A stretch of 5,840 nt of DNA, taken from contig JAGOUG010000053.1 of NCBI GenBank assembly GCA_018061375.1, forward strand, positions 1 to 5,840. Reading direction: 5' to 3'. Below the pieces are notes generated by a model. That model was given only the letters and a program-made list of their open reading frames with translations, was not told the DNA's origin and did not search any database. The position numbers and the translations under genes were made by a program. Position 1 is the stretch's first letter. Every line of letters begins with the position of its first letter. This document shows, piece after piece, positions 1 to 5,840 of this stretch. This DNA is from Candidatus Saccharimonadota bacterium. GTDB lineage: Bacteria; Patescibacteriota; Saccharimonadia; Saccharimonadales; UBA7683.

Positions 1-3000
1 GTCTCTGTGTACGAAGACCAGTACCCGTCTGGACGGCCAGGATATAAATCGTCGGTTTCTGCAAAAACTCTCACCTCCATTACATCAAGAAACTTTCGTG
101 CACCACTACTTGATACAGTCAGGTTATAATTTTTAGTCTGTCCTGGTAGAGGCTTGTTTGATGACAGATCAACGGAACCAACCAAATAGTCACCTATGTA
201 CATATGAGCAGTAAGTACACTTGGTGTGCTTAGACCAGTATTTTCTACAGTGATGCCAACAACATATGACTCACCGTTCGCTGGACTACCGGTTTGTGCA
301 GTCGCCTCAACACCCATTTCTGATGCAGCCAGAGCACGTAGAGCTATTGTGTCTGTATACACGTTGCCGTAAGTATTACCTTGCATTCTTGACACCAGAA
401 CTTCTCTCATACTTTGCAACCATTCAAACGAGTCTCCGGATTCCTTAAAAGATCTGTAAGTCATCAAGCATTCGATAACATCACTTGAACCGGAAAGATA
501 GAAGGTGTCGGTATCCAATTCGGATACCAGTCTATCCAGAACAAGGTCGGCTTCATCACTTATGTCATAGGTTGTGGTTCCGACAGTAATATTATAAATG
601 TCGTAGAAGCGCAACGCATGCAAAGCTCGATTCATTAGGTACTTTGAGCCCTCCTCGCCGTTTGGATACCAAACACGCCCACTACTATCAATTTGATTGA
701 GCACATATATGATTGCAAGTGTCGTTGAAGCACTTATGTCACCAACTTCAGAGAACAGATCAAGTGCCGTTAGTGTTGTTTCTACATCACTTGGTGCCGT
801 GCTCACATACCCGAAACCACCATCCGAGTTTTGCAAAGCAAAAATATCAGATTTAACCGAATTCCACGTTGAGGTGCTAACTGACAAGAGTCCACGTAAA
901 CGGTTGAGTTCATGTCTTAAATCAGTACCTTCCGCACTACCTAGGTACGCAGTTGTACTTGCATACGCTGAACTACTTGCATGAGCTGTATTACCCAAGA
1001 ATGTAGCCAAGCTAGCAGTGTCACCAATTGGGTCTGAACTTGGTATTGAACCGCTTGCAGTTAGTGAATTCACTAACTTGAGGAGCAGTTTCTGAGCAGG
1101 ATCGTTTGAAACATTATTCAAACGTAAATCTGCTGGTAAATTGTTTTCAGGGATTTCGTAGTCATCTATTGAGAAAGTTGCAGCTTCTGTACTCCATAAA
1201 CCCTCTACGTCTGCTGCATCCCAGAATTTTATACGCCAATAGTATGTGGTGCTCGTAGAAAGCGTGCTGCCGCTGTACGAAATTTCATTCGTCCGATATC
1301 CAGCAACTGCTGATGGCATGGAAGTTTTTCCGCTATCCCAAACAGGGCTCGTGAAAGATGAGTTATCAGCCACCTGCATTCTGTAATTATTCGCAATATC
1401 TTCTTCATTTCCATCGTTATAAATTGCTGAAAATTCAGGAAGAATGTCAGTAATATCGGACGGATTGGTCTGACCTTCAGTCTGTAGCGAGGTGGGTGCT
1501 GTAGGCGCTGTATTGGTTGATGTGGTACTCGTTGTAGTGAGCTGTATGTTATCGAAGAATACTGTTGCCGCATTTGCGCTTTCGAAGTAAAAGCCAATAT
1601 CCTCATTAGTGAGATTATCTGCATTTATATCTGCTAGTGGTATTGTCACTGTGTTCCACTCATCAAAGGTAAAGACATTGCCAGGCAAGTAATCCTCTAT
1701 GGCAACGTATCCAAGATTGGTGGCGTTACCATCATCGAACGCACCAAGCACCATAGACAAACCCGATCCACTATCGATATACATATCGAATTCAACATTG
1801 TCGTAGATGGCCGTGGTTAGATTCCCATTACGGGGATAGAGTGCGCCGTATGATCCCGCGTAAATAGCTTTTATTGAATACGTTCCGGAAGACACCTGCT
1901 CTGTAGAATCTTCTGTAAAAGTACCCCCATATGACCAGTTGTTCCAACCAGACGCCATGGCTTCGTCATAAATTACAAGCGGCTCTGGTGAACTTCCTAA
2001 CAGACTAAATGTCGCCGACGAACTCCACGAACCTTCGACATCGCTCTCATCCCAAAACTTAATGCGCCAATAGTACGTTGTGCTTGAGGCGAGTGCGCTT
2101 CCGCTGTATGAGATGTCTTCACTACGTTCTCCTTCAGATGTAGAACTGCTCAATGCGGTTTTTGTACTATTCCATACCACGGAACCGAAGTCGGAGTCGT
2201 TATCAACTTGTATTTGATAGTATTCAGCAGTATCACCAGCATCCACATCGTTATAGATCGCTGAGAACTCAGGCGTACTATCGACCAGATTTGACGGATT
2301 GGTCTGGCCTTCAGTCTGTAGCGAGGTGGGTGCTGTAGGCGCTGTATTGGTTGATGAGCTCACACCAACAAATTTAATGTCATCATAGTAGACGGTTACA
2401 GCTTGTGAACTTTCTATATTAAACGTTGCAGCTCCGCTGAAATCTTCAAAATCAAGATCGTAGAGTGGAATTGACACTTGGTGCCACGTATTTGCACTAA
2501 AGCCACCAGGAACATAATACTCAATTGGAACAACTTCGATAGCAGATGTCGTTGCAAAATACAGATACAAGTCTACAGATGTATTACTGCCAACGTTAAC
2601 CGCCATATCTAGAGAATCGAAAGGAACTGTATCTATTGATCCGTAGTGATAACTAAAACCTCCCCAAGCACTCGTATACGTAGCTTCCGCAGAATAAGAT
2701 CCTTCGTACACTGGACTTCCATTACTCAGATTAGTATCAATAGACCAAGAATAATCACTCCAACCTGCGTGTAGTGCATCGTCGTAAATGTAGTATGAAG
2801 TTGTGGCACTCCCCCCACTTGACCCGATGATGAAGGTCGAAGTTGTAGTACTCCATGACCCTTCCGCTCCCTCGTCATCCCAAAACTTAATGCGCCAATA
2901 GTACGTTGTGCTTGAGGCGAGTGCGCTTCCGCTGTATGAGATGTCAGCAATCCTTGAGTCCTTTGGAGTCGAACTTGCAAGCGTTGTTGATCCGGTGTCC

Positions 3001-4496
3001 CAATATGTACTTGCAAAATTAGAAGTAGTTGCGACTTGTATTTGATAATGGGTCGCAACCTCACCAGTGTCGACGTCATTAAATATAGCTGAAAATTCTG
3101 GCGTGATGTCAGTTAGCCCGGTTGGATTTGTTTGACCCTCGACCAGAAGCGACGCTGGAGCCGTAGGCGCATTATTGACAGGAGTACCTGCTCCGATAAA
3201 TGAATCGTTAATTATGATATCGTCATAGTATGTGGTTGAGATTGCGTCAGGACTGTAGGTAACTCCAACATTAATGTCATCGACATTATCTGTTCCAGTA
3301 TTTAGAGTGCCGCTTCCGTTGTAGTTTGGGGATCCTTCTGTCGTGTTATTAAGCCAGATGTCAACATCTCCTGTGGATGCACCCTTTTTAAAGCGCACTT
3401 CAATAGTATTTACAGCGCCTTTTGTAAGATCCAGACCAGTGTTTGTCCAAGAAAGAGTATCGCCCATCATAGTCAGACGTGCAGTACCCCAGTCTTCTAT
3501 GGTGAGCCAGAATACGCTACTGTTGCTCGGATCAACGAAACGCAAAATACTGTTATAACCAGAAGTACCCCAAGCCATTGTACTCGGAATAAAAACTTTA
3601 TATTGCACATAGATTTCATCAGTGTTATACCCCTCACTGATGAGACCACCGCCACCCTCTCCCGTGACGACTTCCTTGAGACTATCTGCTCCAGAAACCT
3701 TACTTGTACTGTCGAGTGAAGACGTTACACTACCCCATGATCCACTGGTATCAAATGAACATGGGGGAGTGCTGCAAGATTCAAAATCTTCTGAACCAAA
3801 AAGGTACGCATATACCTCTTTTGGCATAATGAACCCAAACACTTTTTTGAACCAACTGCTCATCGTTTTTATCCTCGACTCTTCAAACTGTTTGACCTCA
3901 CCAAACTTATGCAAAATGTAACCTTTTTCTAGCAAAAGGTTCTCGAACTCATCTCGACCATGACGGGCTTTCTCAAGTGCAACCGGAGGCAGGTCAGTTT
4001 GATTCTGAAGATAATCAACACGTTGGCGGTGAAACTGGCGCCAGAGTTCAACGTCTTCCGGCTTTCTTAAAATATTATCTGAAACAAACCGTACTTTACC
4101 ATCTTCGACATTTTGATTCTTAAAGATTCCGATTGGAACGATGACGATATCCCTTATTTTAGAGATTAGTCCTTTTGGTTCATTTTCTTCTGGCTGAGCA
4201 TCTGAAGACATGCCATTTACATGCTTCTGCAACTTGTTACGGTTACGAGAGAATTCTGATACCACTTCATTCTCAATTGCCCGAATTCGTGAATTATCGT
4301 TCTGATTTACTGCATTCTTCAAATTGATTGTTGCGGGTATTTGGGTGTCATCAACACCCAATTCTAGTGTCTTATCTTGAACTAAATCGCTGGTTACTTT
4401 TATTGATGAGGTATCCAGCGATTGAGCATTAAGTGTAGGTGCCAACGTACTTAAAATAAAAACCGCGACCAGTAAGGTCGCGGTTATCTTTCTCAT
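1..4496 (-). CDS. Giant modular secreted/surface protein (LamG, Fn3, CBM-like, toroid, CARDB-like), 3'-partial
   Basis: Open for 1,498 codons and still open at the window edge, so the C-terminus is missing. Residues 1-24 form a classic signal peptide: MRK, a hydrophobic core, then cleavage after LNA. Residues 25-240 are charged and unrecognised. About 248-437 resembles a LamG/concanavalin-like sandwich, ending in a YYDDI strand. Fn3-like modules start with an N-(A/T)-APTAP motif at 441, 717 and 995, and each carries a TTYYWRIKFWD strand (Trp 534, 810, 1087). Two jelly-roll, CBM-like modules lie at about 560-714 and 836-992. About 1130-1395 is helical with a QNSDGGFG motif at 1222-1229, typical of alpha/alpha-toroid repeats. 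It lacks the DxDD motif of cyclases and a GCGEQ thioester, so catalysis is unlikely. From about 1400 a CARDB-like domain carries a VENTG motif. Only three cysteines were found. The likely role is surface adhesion or glycan binding (inference). The start at 4496 was chosen because it gives the ideal signal peptide; an in-frame ATG at 4550 would add 18 residues. No Shine-Dalgarno is visible at either. Confidence 0.9.
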   Translation of the reverse strand, partial: MRKITATLLVAVFILSTLAPTLNAQSLDTSSIKVTSDLVQDKTLELGVDDTQIPATINLKNAVNQNDNSRIRAIENEVVSEFSRNRNKLQKHVNGMSSDAQPEENEPKGLISKIRDIVIVPIGIFKNQNVEDGKVRFVSDNILRKPEDVELWRQFHRQRVDYLQNQTDLPPVALEKARHGRDEFENLLLEKGYILHKFGEVKQFEESRIKTMSSWFKKVFGFIMPKEVYAYLFGSEDFESCSTPPCSFDTSGSWGSVTSSLDSTSKVSGADSLKEVVTGEGGGGLISEGYNTDEIYVQYKVFIPSTMAWGTSGYNSILRFVDPSNSSVFWLTIEDWGTARLTMMGDTLSWTNTGLDLTKGAVNTIEVRFKKGASTGDVDIWLNNTTEGSPNYNGSGTLNTGTDNVDDINVGVTYSPDAISTTYYDDIIINDSFIGAGTPVNNAPTAPASLLVEGQTNPTGLTDITPEFSAIFNDVDTGEVATHYQIQVATTSNFASTYWDTGSTTLASSTPKDSRIADISYSGSALASSTTYYWRIKFWDDEGAEGSWSTTTSTFIIGSSGGSATTSYYIYDDALHAGWSDYSWSIDTNLSNGSPVYEGSYSAEATYTSAWGGFSYHYGSIDTVPFDSLDMAVNVGSNTSVDLYLYFATTSAIEVVPIEYYVPGGFSANTWHQVSIPLYDLDFEDFSGAATFNIESSQAVTVYYDDIKFVGVSSSTNTAPTAPTSLQTEGQTNPSNLVDSTPEFSAIYNDVDAGDTAEYYQIQVDNDSDFGSVVWNSTKTALSSSTSEGERSEDISYSGSALASSTTYYWRIKFWDESDVEGSWSSSATFSLLGSSPEPLVIYDEAMASGWNNWSYGGTFTEDSTEQVSSGTYSIKAIYAGSYGALYPRNGNLTTAIYDNVEFDMYIDSGSGLSMVLGAFDDGNATNLGYVAIEDYLPGNVFTFDEWNTVTIPLADINADNLTNEDIGFYFESANAATVFFDNIQLTTTSTTSTNTAPTAPTSLQTEGQTNPSDITDILPEFSAIYNDGNEEDIANNYRMQVADNSSFTSPVWDSGKTSMPSAVAGYRTNEISYSGSTLSTSTTYYWRIKFWDAADVEGLWSTEAATFSIDDYEIPENNLPADLRLNNVSNDPAQKLLLKLVNSLTASGSIPSSDPIGDTASLATFLGNTAHASSSAYASTTAYLGSAEGTDLRHELNRLRGLLSVSTSTWNSVKSDIFALQNSDGGFGYVSTAPSDVETTLTALDLFSEVGDISASTTLAIIYVLNQIDSSGRVWYPNGEEGSKYLMNRALHALRFYDIYNITVGTTTYDISDEADLVLDRLVSELDTDTFYLSGSSDVIECLMTYRSFKESGDSFEWLQSMREVLVSRMQGNTYGNVYTDTIALRALAASEMGVEATAQTGSPANGESYVVGITVENTGLSTPSVLTAHMYIGDYLVGSVDLSSNKPLPGQTKNYNLTVSSSGARKFLDVMEVRVFAETDDLYPGRPDGYWSSYTE
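1459..1522 (-). repeat. 64-bp near-identical repeat, copy in third Fn3-like module
   Basis: This block matches 2293-2356 over 64 bp with a single mismatch (1473 against 2307). It encodes the end of the inter-module linker and the first strand of the Fn3-like module (STNTAPTAPTSLQTEGQTNP). The equivalent stretch of the first Fn3-like module, near 3122-3180, has diverged clearly at the DNA level although the protein motif is kept. Confidence 0.9.
2047..2117 (-). repeat. 71-bp exact repeat, copy in second Fn3-like module
   Basis: Identical over 71 bp to 2875-2945. It encodes the SYSGSALASSTTYYWRIKFW segment and the following Asp, the central strands of the Fn3-like module. The third module (around 1220-1282) encodes a similar peptide with many synonymous and a few amino-acid changes. 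Confidence 0.92.
2293..2356 (-). repeat. 64-bp near-identical repeat, copy in second Fn3-like module
   Basis: Partner of 1459-1522, offset by 834 bp, which is close to one Fn3 plus CBM-like unit (about 277 residues). It forms the N-terminal strand of the second Fn3-like module. Confidence 0.9.
2875..2945 (-). repeat. 71-bp exact repeat, copy in first Fn3-like module
   Basis: Partner of 2047-2117, offset by 828 bp. Sequence on either side of the block diverges quickly, so identity is confined to the conserved central strands. Confidence 0.92.
4451..4485 (-). terminator. Terminator-like hairpin inside the signal-peptide codons
   Basis: On the minus strand a perfect 10-bp stem, AACCGCGACC pairing with GGTCGCGGTT (4476-4485 with 4461-4470), has a 5-nt loop and is followed at once by the T-rich run TTTATTTT. 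Together with the last two stem Ts this is the layout of an intrinsic terminator. It covers codons 4-12 of the giant secreted protein, starting 11 nt after the A of its ATG. It is also the only strong terminator-like structure found downstream of the nuclease-like gene. It could stop read-through from that operon, or act as an attenuator that a translating ribosome keeps open. The structure is seen directly; the function is inferred. Confidence 0.55.
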
Positions 4497-4707
4497 GAAA
4501 ATAGATAGTCTGACGCTTCTTTCTAAAAAGTTTTTTGTAAGTGAGTGCATGAATTAAAAAATATTAATAAAATAGACAAGTTCGCCTTTTCATATACACG
4601 TAAAGCCTCTCTTTAAGTACAAGTATATCTTACTTATAAAATATATTTTGAGTTTTTCCCCGATTTTAATATCTGAACTTGGCTTTATTATTATTAATTT
4701 AAGCTAC
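4497..4707. other. AT-rich intergenic gap upstream of the giant secreted gene
   Basis: No gene-like ORF is seen on either strand, apart from a possible 18-codon extension of the downstream gene beginning at ATG 4550. The gap is strongly AT-rich next to its neighbours. No GC-rich hairpin with a T-run follows the stop codon of the nuclease-like gene; only a weak AT stem (AAGTA/TACTT, around 4620-4634) was noticed. It probably holds the promoter of the giant gene. Confidence 0.6.
4553..4579 (-). promoter_or_regulatory. Weak sigma70-like promoter candidate for the giant secreted gene
   Basis: On the minus strand TTGTCT (4574-4579, four of six matches to TTGACA) is followed after 15 bp by TTTAAT (4553-4558, five of six matches to TATAAT). 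The spacer is shorter than the preferred 16-18 bp and the region is AT-rich, so a chance match is quite possible. If used, transcription would start near the upstream ATG at 4550, leaving about 50 nt of leader before the ATG at 4496 and favouring that second start. Confidence 0.25.
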
Positions 4708-5313
4708 CTACGCTATAGTTAATAAAGTATTAATCTCATCTTCCAAATTATCCAATATGACTGGATGAATAGATGCCTTCTCCAGTCGGCTCATGGACAC
4801 ACTAGTGCCATTTTTAGACACTTCTTTTATCTGATCTTTTGAAAGGACAAAAAAACACCATTGATCCATATCCAGAATATCCAGCGTGGCATGCTCTTGA
4901 TGCTTAAACAACGCGAGGACATAAATATCGGACTTATAATCAGCGACTCTACTAAGCTCGGACTGTTTCTTAACAGCATCTGAGTAATACAACTCGGTAG
5001 CTTTTAATCCTGACCAGAGGATCTTAGTAAACTGATTCTGATCCCAATCTTGAATATACGAACAACATTTCACTTCAATCTTTGTATCTTGATACAAAAC
5101 ATCGTAGTCTCCCCAGGGACTACGGACATCAATGTCGTTATTCTGTTTAAGTGTGTTCTCTACGATAAACTCTACTAAAGCTCCTCGGAGTACATTGGAG
5201 TTAAGGCTCGAAAAGCCATACTGCCAGAACTCTAGTACATTAAATGGTTTTGGTCCTGAGTTTTTAAATACTTCAGAACCTGTGAGTTTCCTCACGGGTA
5301 GTTTTTTATACAT
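4708..5313 (-). CDS. PD-(D/E)XK nuclease-like protein, 201 aa
   Basis: The protein carries a restriction-endonuclease-like core. An N-terminal helix has the RGALVE motif with Glu48, then WGDYDV with Asp69 and Asp71, then the IEVK strand with Glu80 and Lys82, and Gln88 in the next helix. This order of acidic residues, E-x-K and a following Gln fits the PD-(D/E)XK fold. The layout RGxLxEfIV, W-x-x-YD, EVK-x-x-xY-x-Q-x-W and SDIYVLAL, then a W-x-F-x-VL strand, matches from memory a widespread family of uncharacterised bacterial proteins of about 200 residues. No signal peptide or membrane segment is seen, so it is probably cytoplasmic. The ATG is supported by an in-frame TAA 15 nt upstream, the stop of the preceding gene; no Shine-Dalgarno is visible, which suits translational coupling over the 12-nt gap. 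DNA cleavage is inferred, and the target (restriction, repair or defence) is unknown. Confidence 0.85.
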   Translation of the reverse strand: MYKKLPVRKLTGSEVFKNSGPKPFNVLEFWQYGFSSLNSNVLRGALVEFIVENTLKQNNDIDVRSPWGDYDVLYQDTKIEVKCCSYIQDWDQNQFTKILWSGLKATELYYSDAVKKQSELSRVADYKSDIYVLALFKHQEHATLDILDMDQWCFFVLSKDQIKEVSKNGTSVSMSRLEKASIHPVILDNLEDEINTLLTIA

Positions 5314-5325
5314 GCAAGAAGAGAC

Positions 5326-5676
5326 TTACAGTAAACTTGCAACACCCATGAAGACAACGAGAGCAATAAGTAAGAAAAATATTGCTCTGCCGCTAATTTT
5401 ATTGCTTCCGCTTTTTTGCTCTGTAAGTACCTGTTCTAGTGTAGTACCCTGATCCGCCAAAAGTTTTTTACCGATTGGAGAATCAACAGGTATCAAGTTC
5501 GTAGCTCCGCATGATGGGCATATTTTATGTCTAGAGCTAGACCGCCAAATTGAGTAGATGATTCCTGGAATAAGAAAACAGAGCCAGAGAATTATTTCTA
5601 TCAAACCGTTTCCTTTGATTTTTGTTTTTCCGTCGCCTACCTGACCACAGGCGGAGCAGATTAATTGTTTTGCCAT
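5326..5676 (-). CDS. Small zinc-ribbon membrane protein, 116 aa
   Basis: The start at ATG 5676 is preferred because it places MAKQLICSACG directly before the first metal-binding knuckle; a TTG 22 codons upstream would add a non-conserved-looking tail overlapping the leader repeats. Cys7/Cys10 and Cys53/Cys56 (CSAC and CPSC) can form a split zinc ribbon. Between them residues 25-44 form a hydrophobic segment with a central Pro-Gly and an ending YSIWR, so both knuckles would sit near the membrane surface, perhaps folded together if the segment is a re-entrant hairpin. The sequence SPIGKKLL follows, then a polar stretch, and a second hydrophobic segment at about 98-116 ends the protein. Zinc-ribbon membrane proteins of this form are common in bacteria and phages but have no settled function. 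It is the first gene of a probable two-gene operon with the nuclease-like protein 12 nt downstream. No Shine-Dalgarno is seen; the 10-mer CGCGATCAAC lies 5 nt before the ATG. Confidence 0.85.
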   Translation of the reverse strand: MAKQLICSACGQVGDGKTKIKGNGLIEIILWLCFLIPGIIYSIWRSSSRHKICPSCGATNLIPVDSPIGKKLLADQGTTLEQVLTEQKSGSNKISGRAIFFLLIALVVFMGVASLL

Positions 5677-5701
5677 AAATAGTTGATCGCGATTTTGGCT
5701 G

Positions 5702-5730
5702 ATAATAAGAGTTATCCGGGTACACAAAAA
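5702..5730 (-). promoter_or_regulatory. Weak promoter candidate for the zinc-ribbon operon
   Basis: On the minus strand TATTAT (5702-5707, five of six matches to TATAAT) has a poor -35 partner, TTTTTG (5725-5730), at a 17-bp spacing. A start from here would lie near 5695 and put the proximal 10-mer CGCGATCAAC just downstream of it, a typical operator position. In that case the distal part of the repeat cluster would not be transcribed, which competes with the leader-RNA reading. Confidence 0.2.
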
Positions 5731-5736
5731 CCCGGA
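5715..5736. repeat. 7-bp hairpin TCCGGGT/ACCCGGA
   Basis: A perfect inverted repeat (5715-5721 with 5730-5736) with an 8-nt loop, inside the leader. No T-run follows on either strand, so it is not a standard terminator; more likely it is a structural stem of the leader. Confidence 0.6.
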
Positions 5737-5745
5737 CACCAAGGT

Positions 5746-5758
5746 GAGACAGAGTCTC
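5746..5758. repeat. 5-bp hairpin GAGAC/GTCTC
   Basis: A short inverted repeat with a 3-nt AGA loop, next to the 7-bp hairpin in the same leader. Weak on its own; noted because it adds to the density of dyads here. Confidence 0.35.
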
Positions 5759-5777
5759 TACGTAAGTTTCCCTACGC

Positions 5778-5824
5778 AACGCGATCAACGCCCCTGATGC
5801 CGGGGTTTTTAAGTTGATCGCGTT
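5778..5824. repeat. 12-bp inverted repeat enclosing a GC hairpin
   Basis: AACGCGATCAAC (5778-5789) and GTTGATCGCGTT (5813-5824) are exact complements separated by 23 nt. The spacer holds CCCC and GGGG (5791-5794, 5802-5805) followed by TTTTT on the plus strand, which could be a weak plus-strand terminator for a gene beyond the window. On the minus strand it is the upstream half of the leader. Confidence 0.6.
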
Positions 5825-5840
5825 TTTGACCATACCCTAG

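Larger units (their letters stand above)
5682..5824 (-). promoter_or_regulatory. Inverted-repeat leader with three copies of one 10-mer
   Basis: GTTGATCGCG occurs at 5682-5691 and 5813-5822, and its complement CGCGATCAAC at 5780-5789. The middle copy can pair with either outer copy but not both: 12 bp with the distal copy (5778-5789 with 5813-5824) or 10 bp with the copy that sits 5 nt before the start codon of the zinc-ribbon gene. The 88 nt between the proximal and middle copies hold two more hairpins. In a minus-strand transcript this would be a two-state leader able to mask or free the ribosome site. Alternatives are a protein operator with three sites or a palindromic mobile repeat. The repeats are seen directly; the regulation is inferred. 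Confidence 0.5.

Noticed and set aside
697..984. Plus-strand open frames opposite the giant gene (also 3343-3558 and 3622-3921)
   Set aside because: They are antisense to the coherent minus-strand gene and have no recognisable motif; low stop frequency there follows from the codon use of the real gene.
390..1110. Active terpene cyclase or thioester (alpha-2-macroglobulin-like) domain
   Set aside because: The toroid-like repeats lack a DxDD acid motif and a GCGEQ thioester motif, so only a fold-level resemblance is claimed.
1229..1624. 131-codon minus-strand frame, and a similar 117-codon one at 2726-3079
   Set aside because: Both lie out of frame inside the giant secreted gene, whose frame shows consistent repeated domains; the composition looks like a shadow frame.
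5791..5810. Strong plus-strand terminator (CCCC, GGGG, TTTTT)
   Set aside because: The core stem is only 4 bp with a 7-nt loop and no plus-strand gene is present in the window; it is kept only as part of the larger inverted repeat.
5682..5824. Integron attC-like or CRISPR-like element
   Set aside because: GTTGATC does not fit the GTTRRRY core, no integrase is present, and three short copies in mixed orientation with unequal spacing are not a CRISPR array.
5537..5833. 98-codon minus-strand reading frame covering the leader and the start of the zinc-ribbon gene
   Set aside because: Its second half is an out-of-frame translation of the clearly coded zinc-ribbon protein and its first half is translated inverted repeats; no domain is recognised.

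Overview
All three recognisable genes lie on the minus strand, so the window reads right to left. The organism looks bacterial and uses the standard code: one frame stays open for about 1,500 codons with no in-frame TAA, TAG or TGA. The GC content is moderate, none of the three starts has a clear Shine-Dalgarno sequence, and the left part encodes a very large Ser/Thr-rich modular secreted protein. That mix would suit a Patescibacteria (CPR) genome, but this is an inference from style and not a phylogenetic assignment.

Right end (5677-5840): no credible gene. It holds a compact set of inverted repeats. The 10-mer GTTGATCGCG or its complement occurs three times, the last copy only 5 nt before the start codon of the first gene, with smaller hairpins between copies. 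It resembles a structured leader RNA or an operator/palindromic repeat.

Middle (4708-5676): a tight two-gene unit. A 116-residue zinc-ribbon membrane protein is followed after 12 nt by a 201-residue protein with a PD-(D/E)XK nuclease-like core. The family of the second is recognised by its conserved layout, but its substrate is unknown.

Gap (4497-4707): AT-rich and apparently non-coding, with a weak promoter candidate and no convincing terminator. A terminator-like hairpin does exist, but it lies just downstream, inside the signal-peptide codons of the next gene.

Left part (1-4496): one giant secreted/surface protein, cut off by the window at its C-terminal side. In order it has a signal peptide, an unrecognised N-terminal region of about 215 residues, a LamG/concanavalin-like beta-sandwich, three Fn3-like modules interleaved with two carbohydrate-binding-like beta-sandwich modules, an alpha/alpha-toroid (prenyltransferase/terpene-cyclase-like) region and a CARDB-like beta domain. 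It is probably a cell-surface adhesin or glycan-binding protein. Blocks of near-identical DNA inside otherwise diverged modules point to duplication with gene conversion. No functional link between this gene and the upstream pair can be shown from sequence alone.
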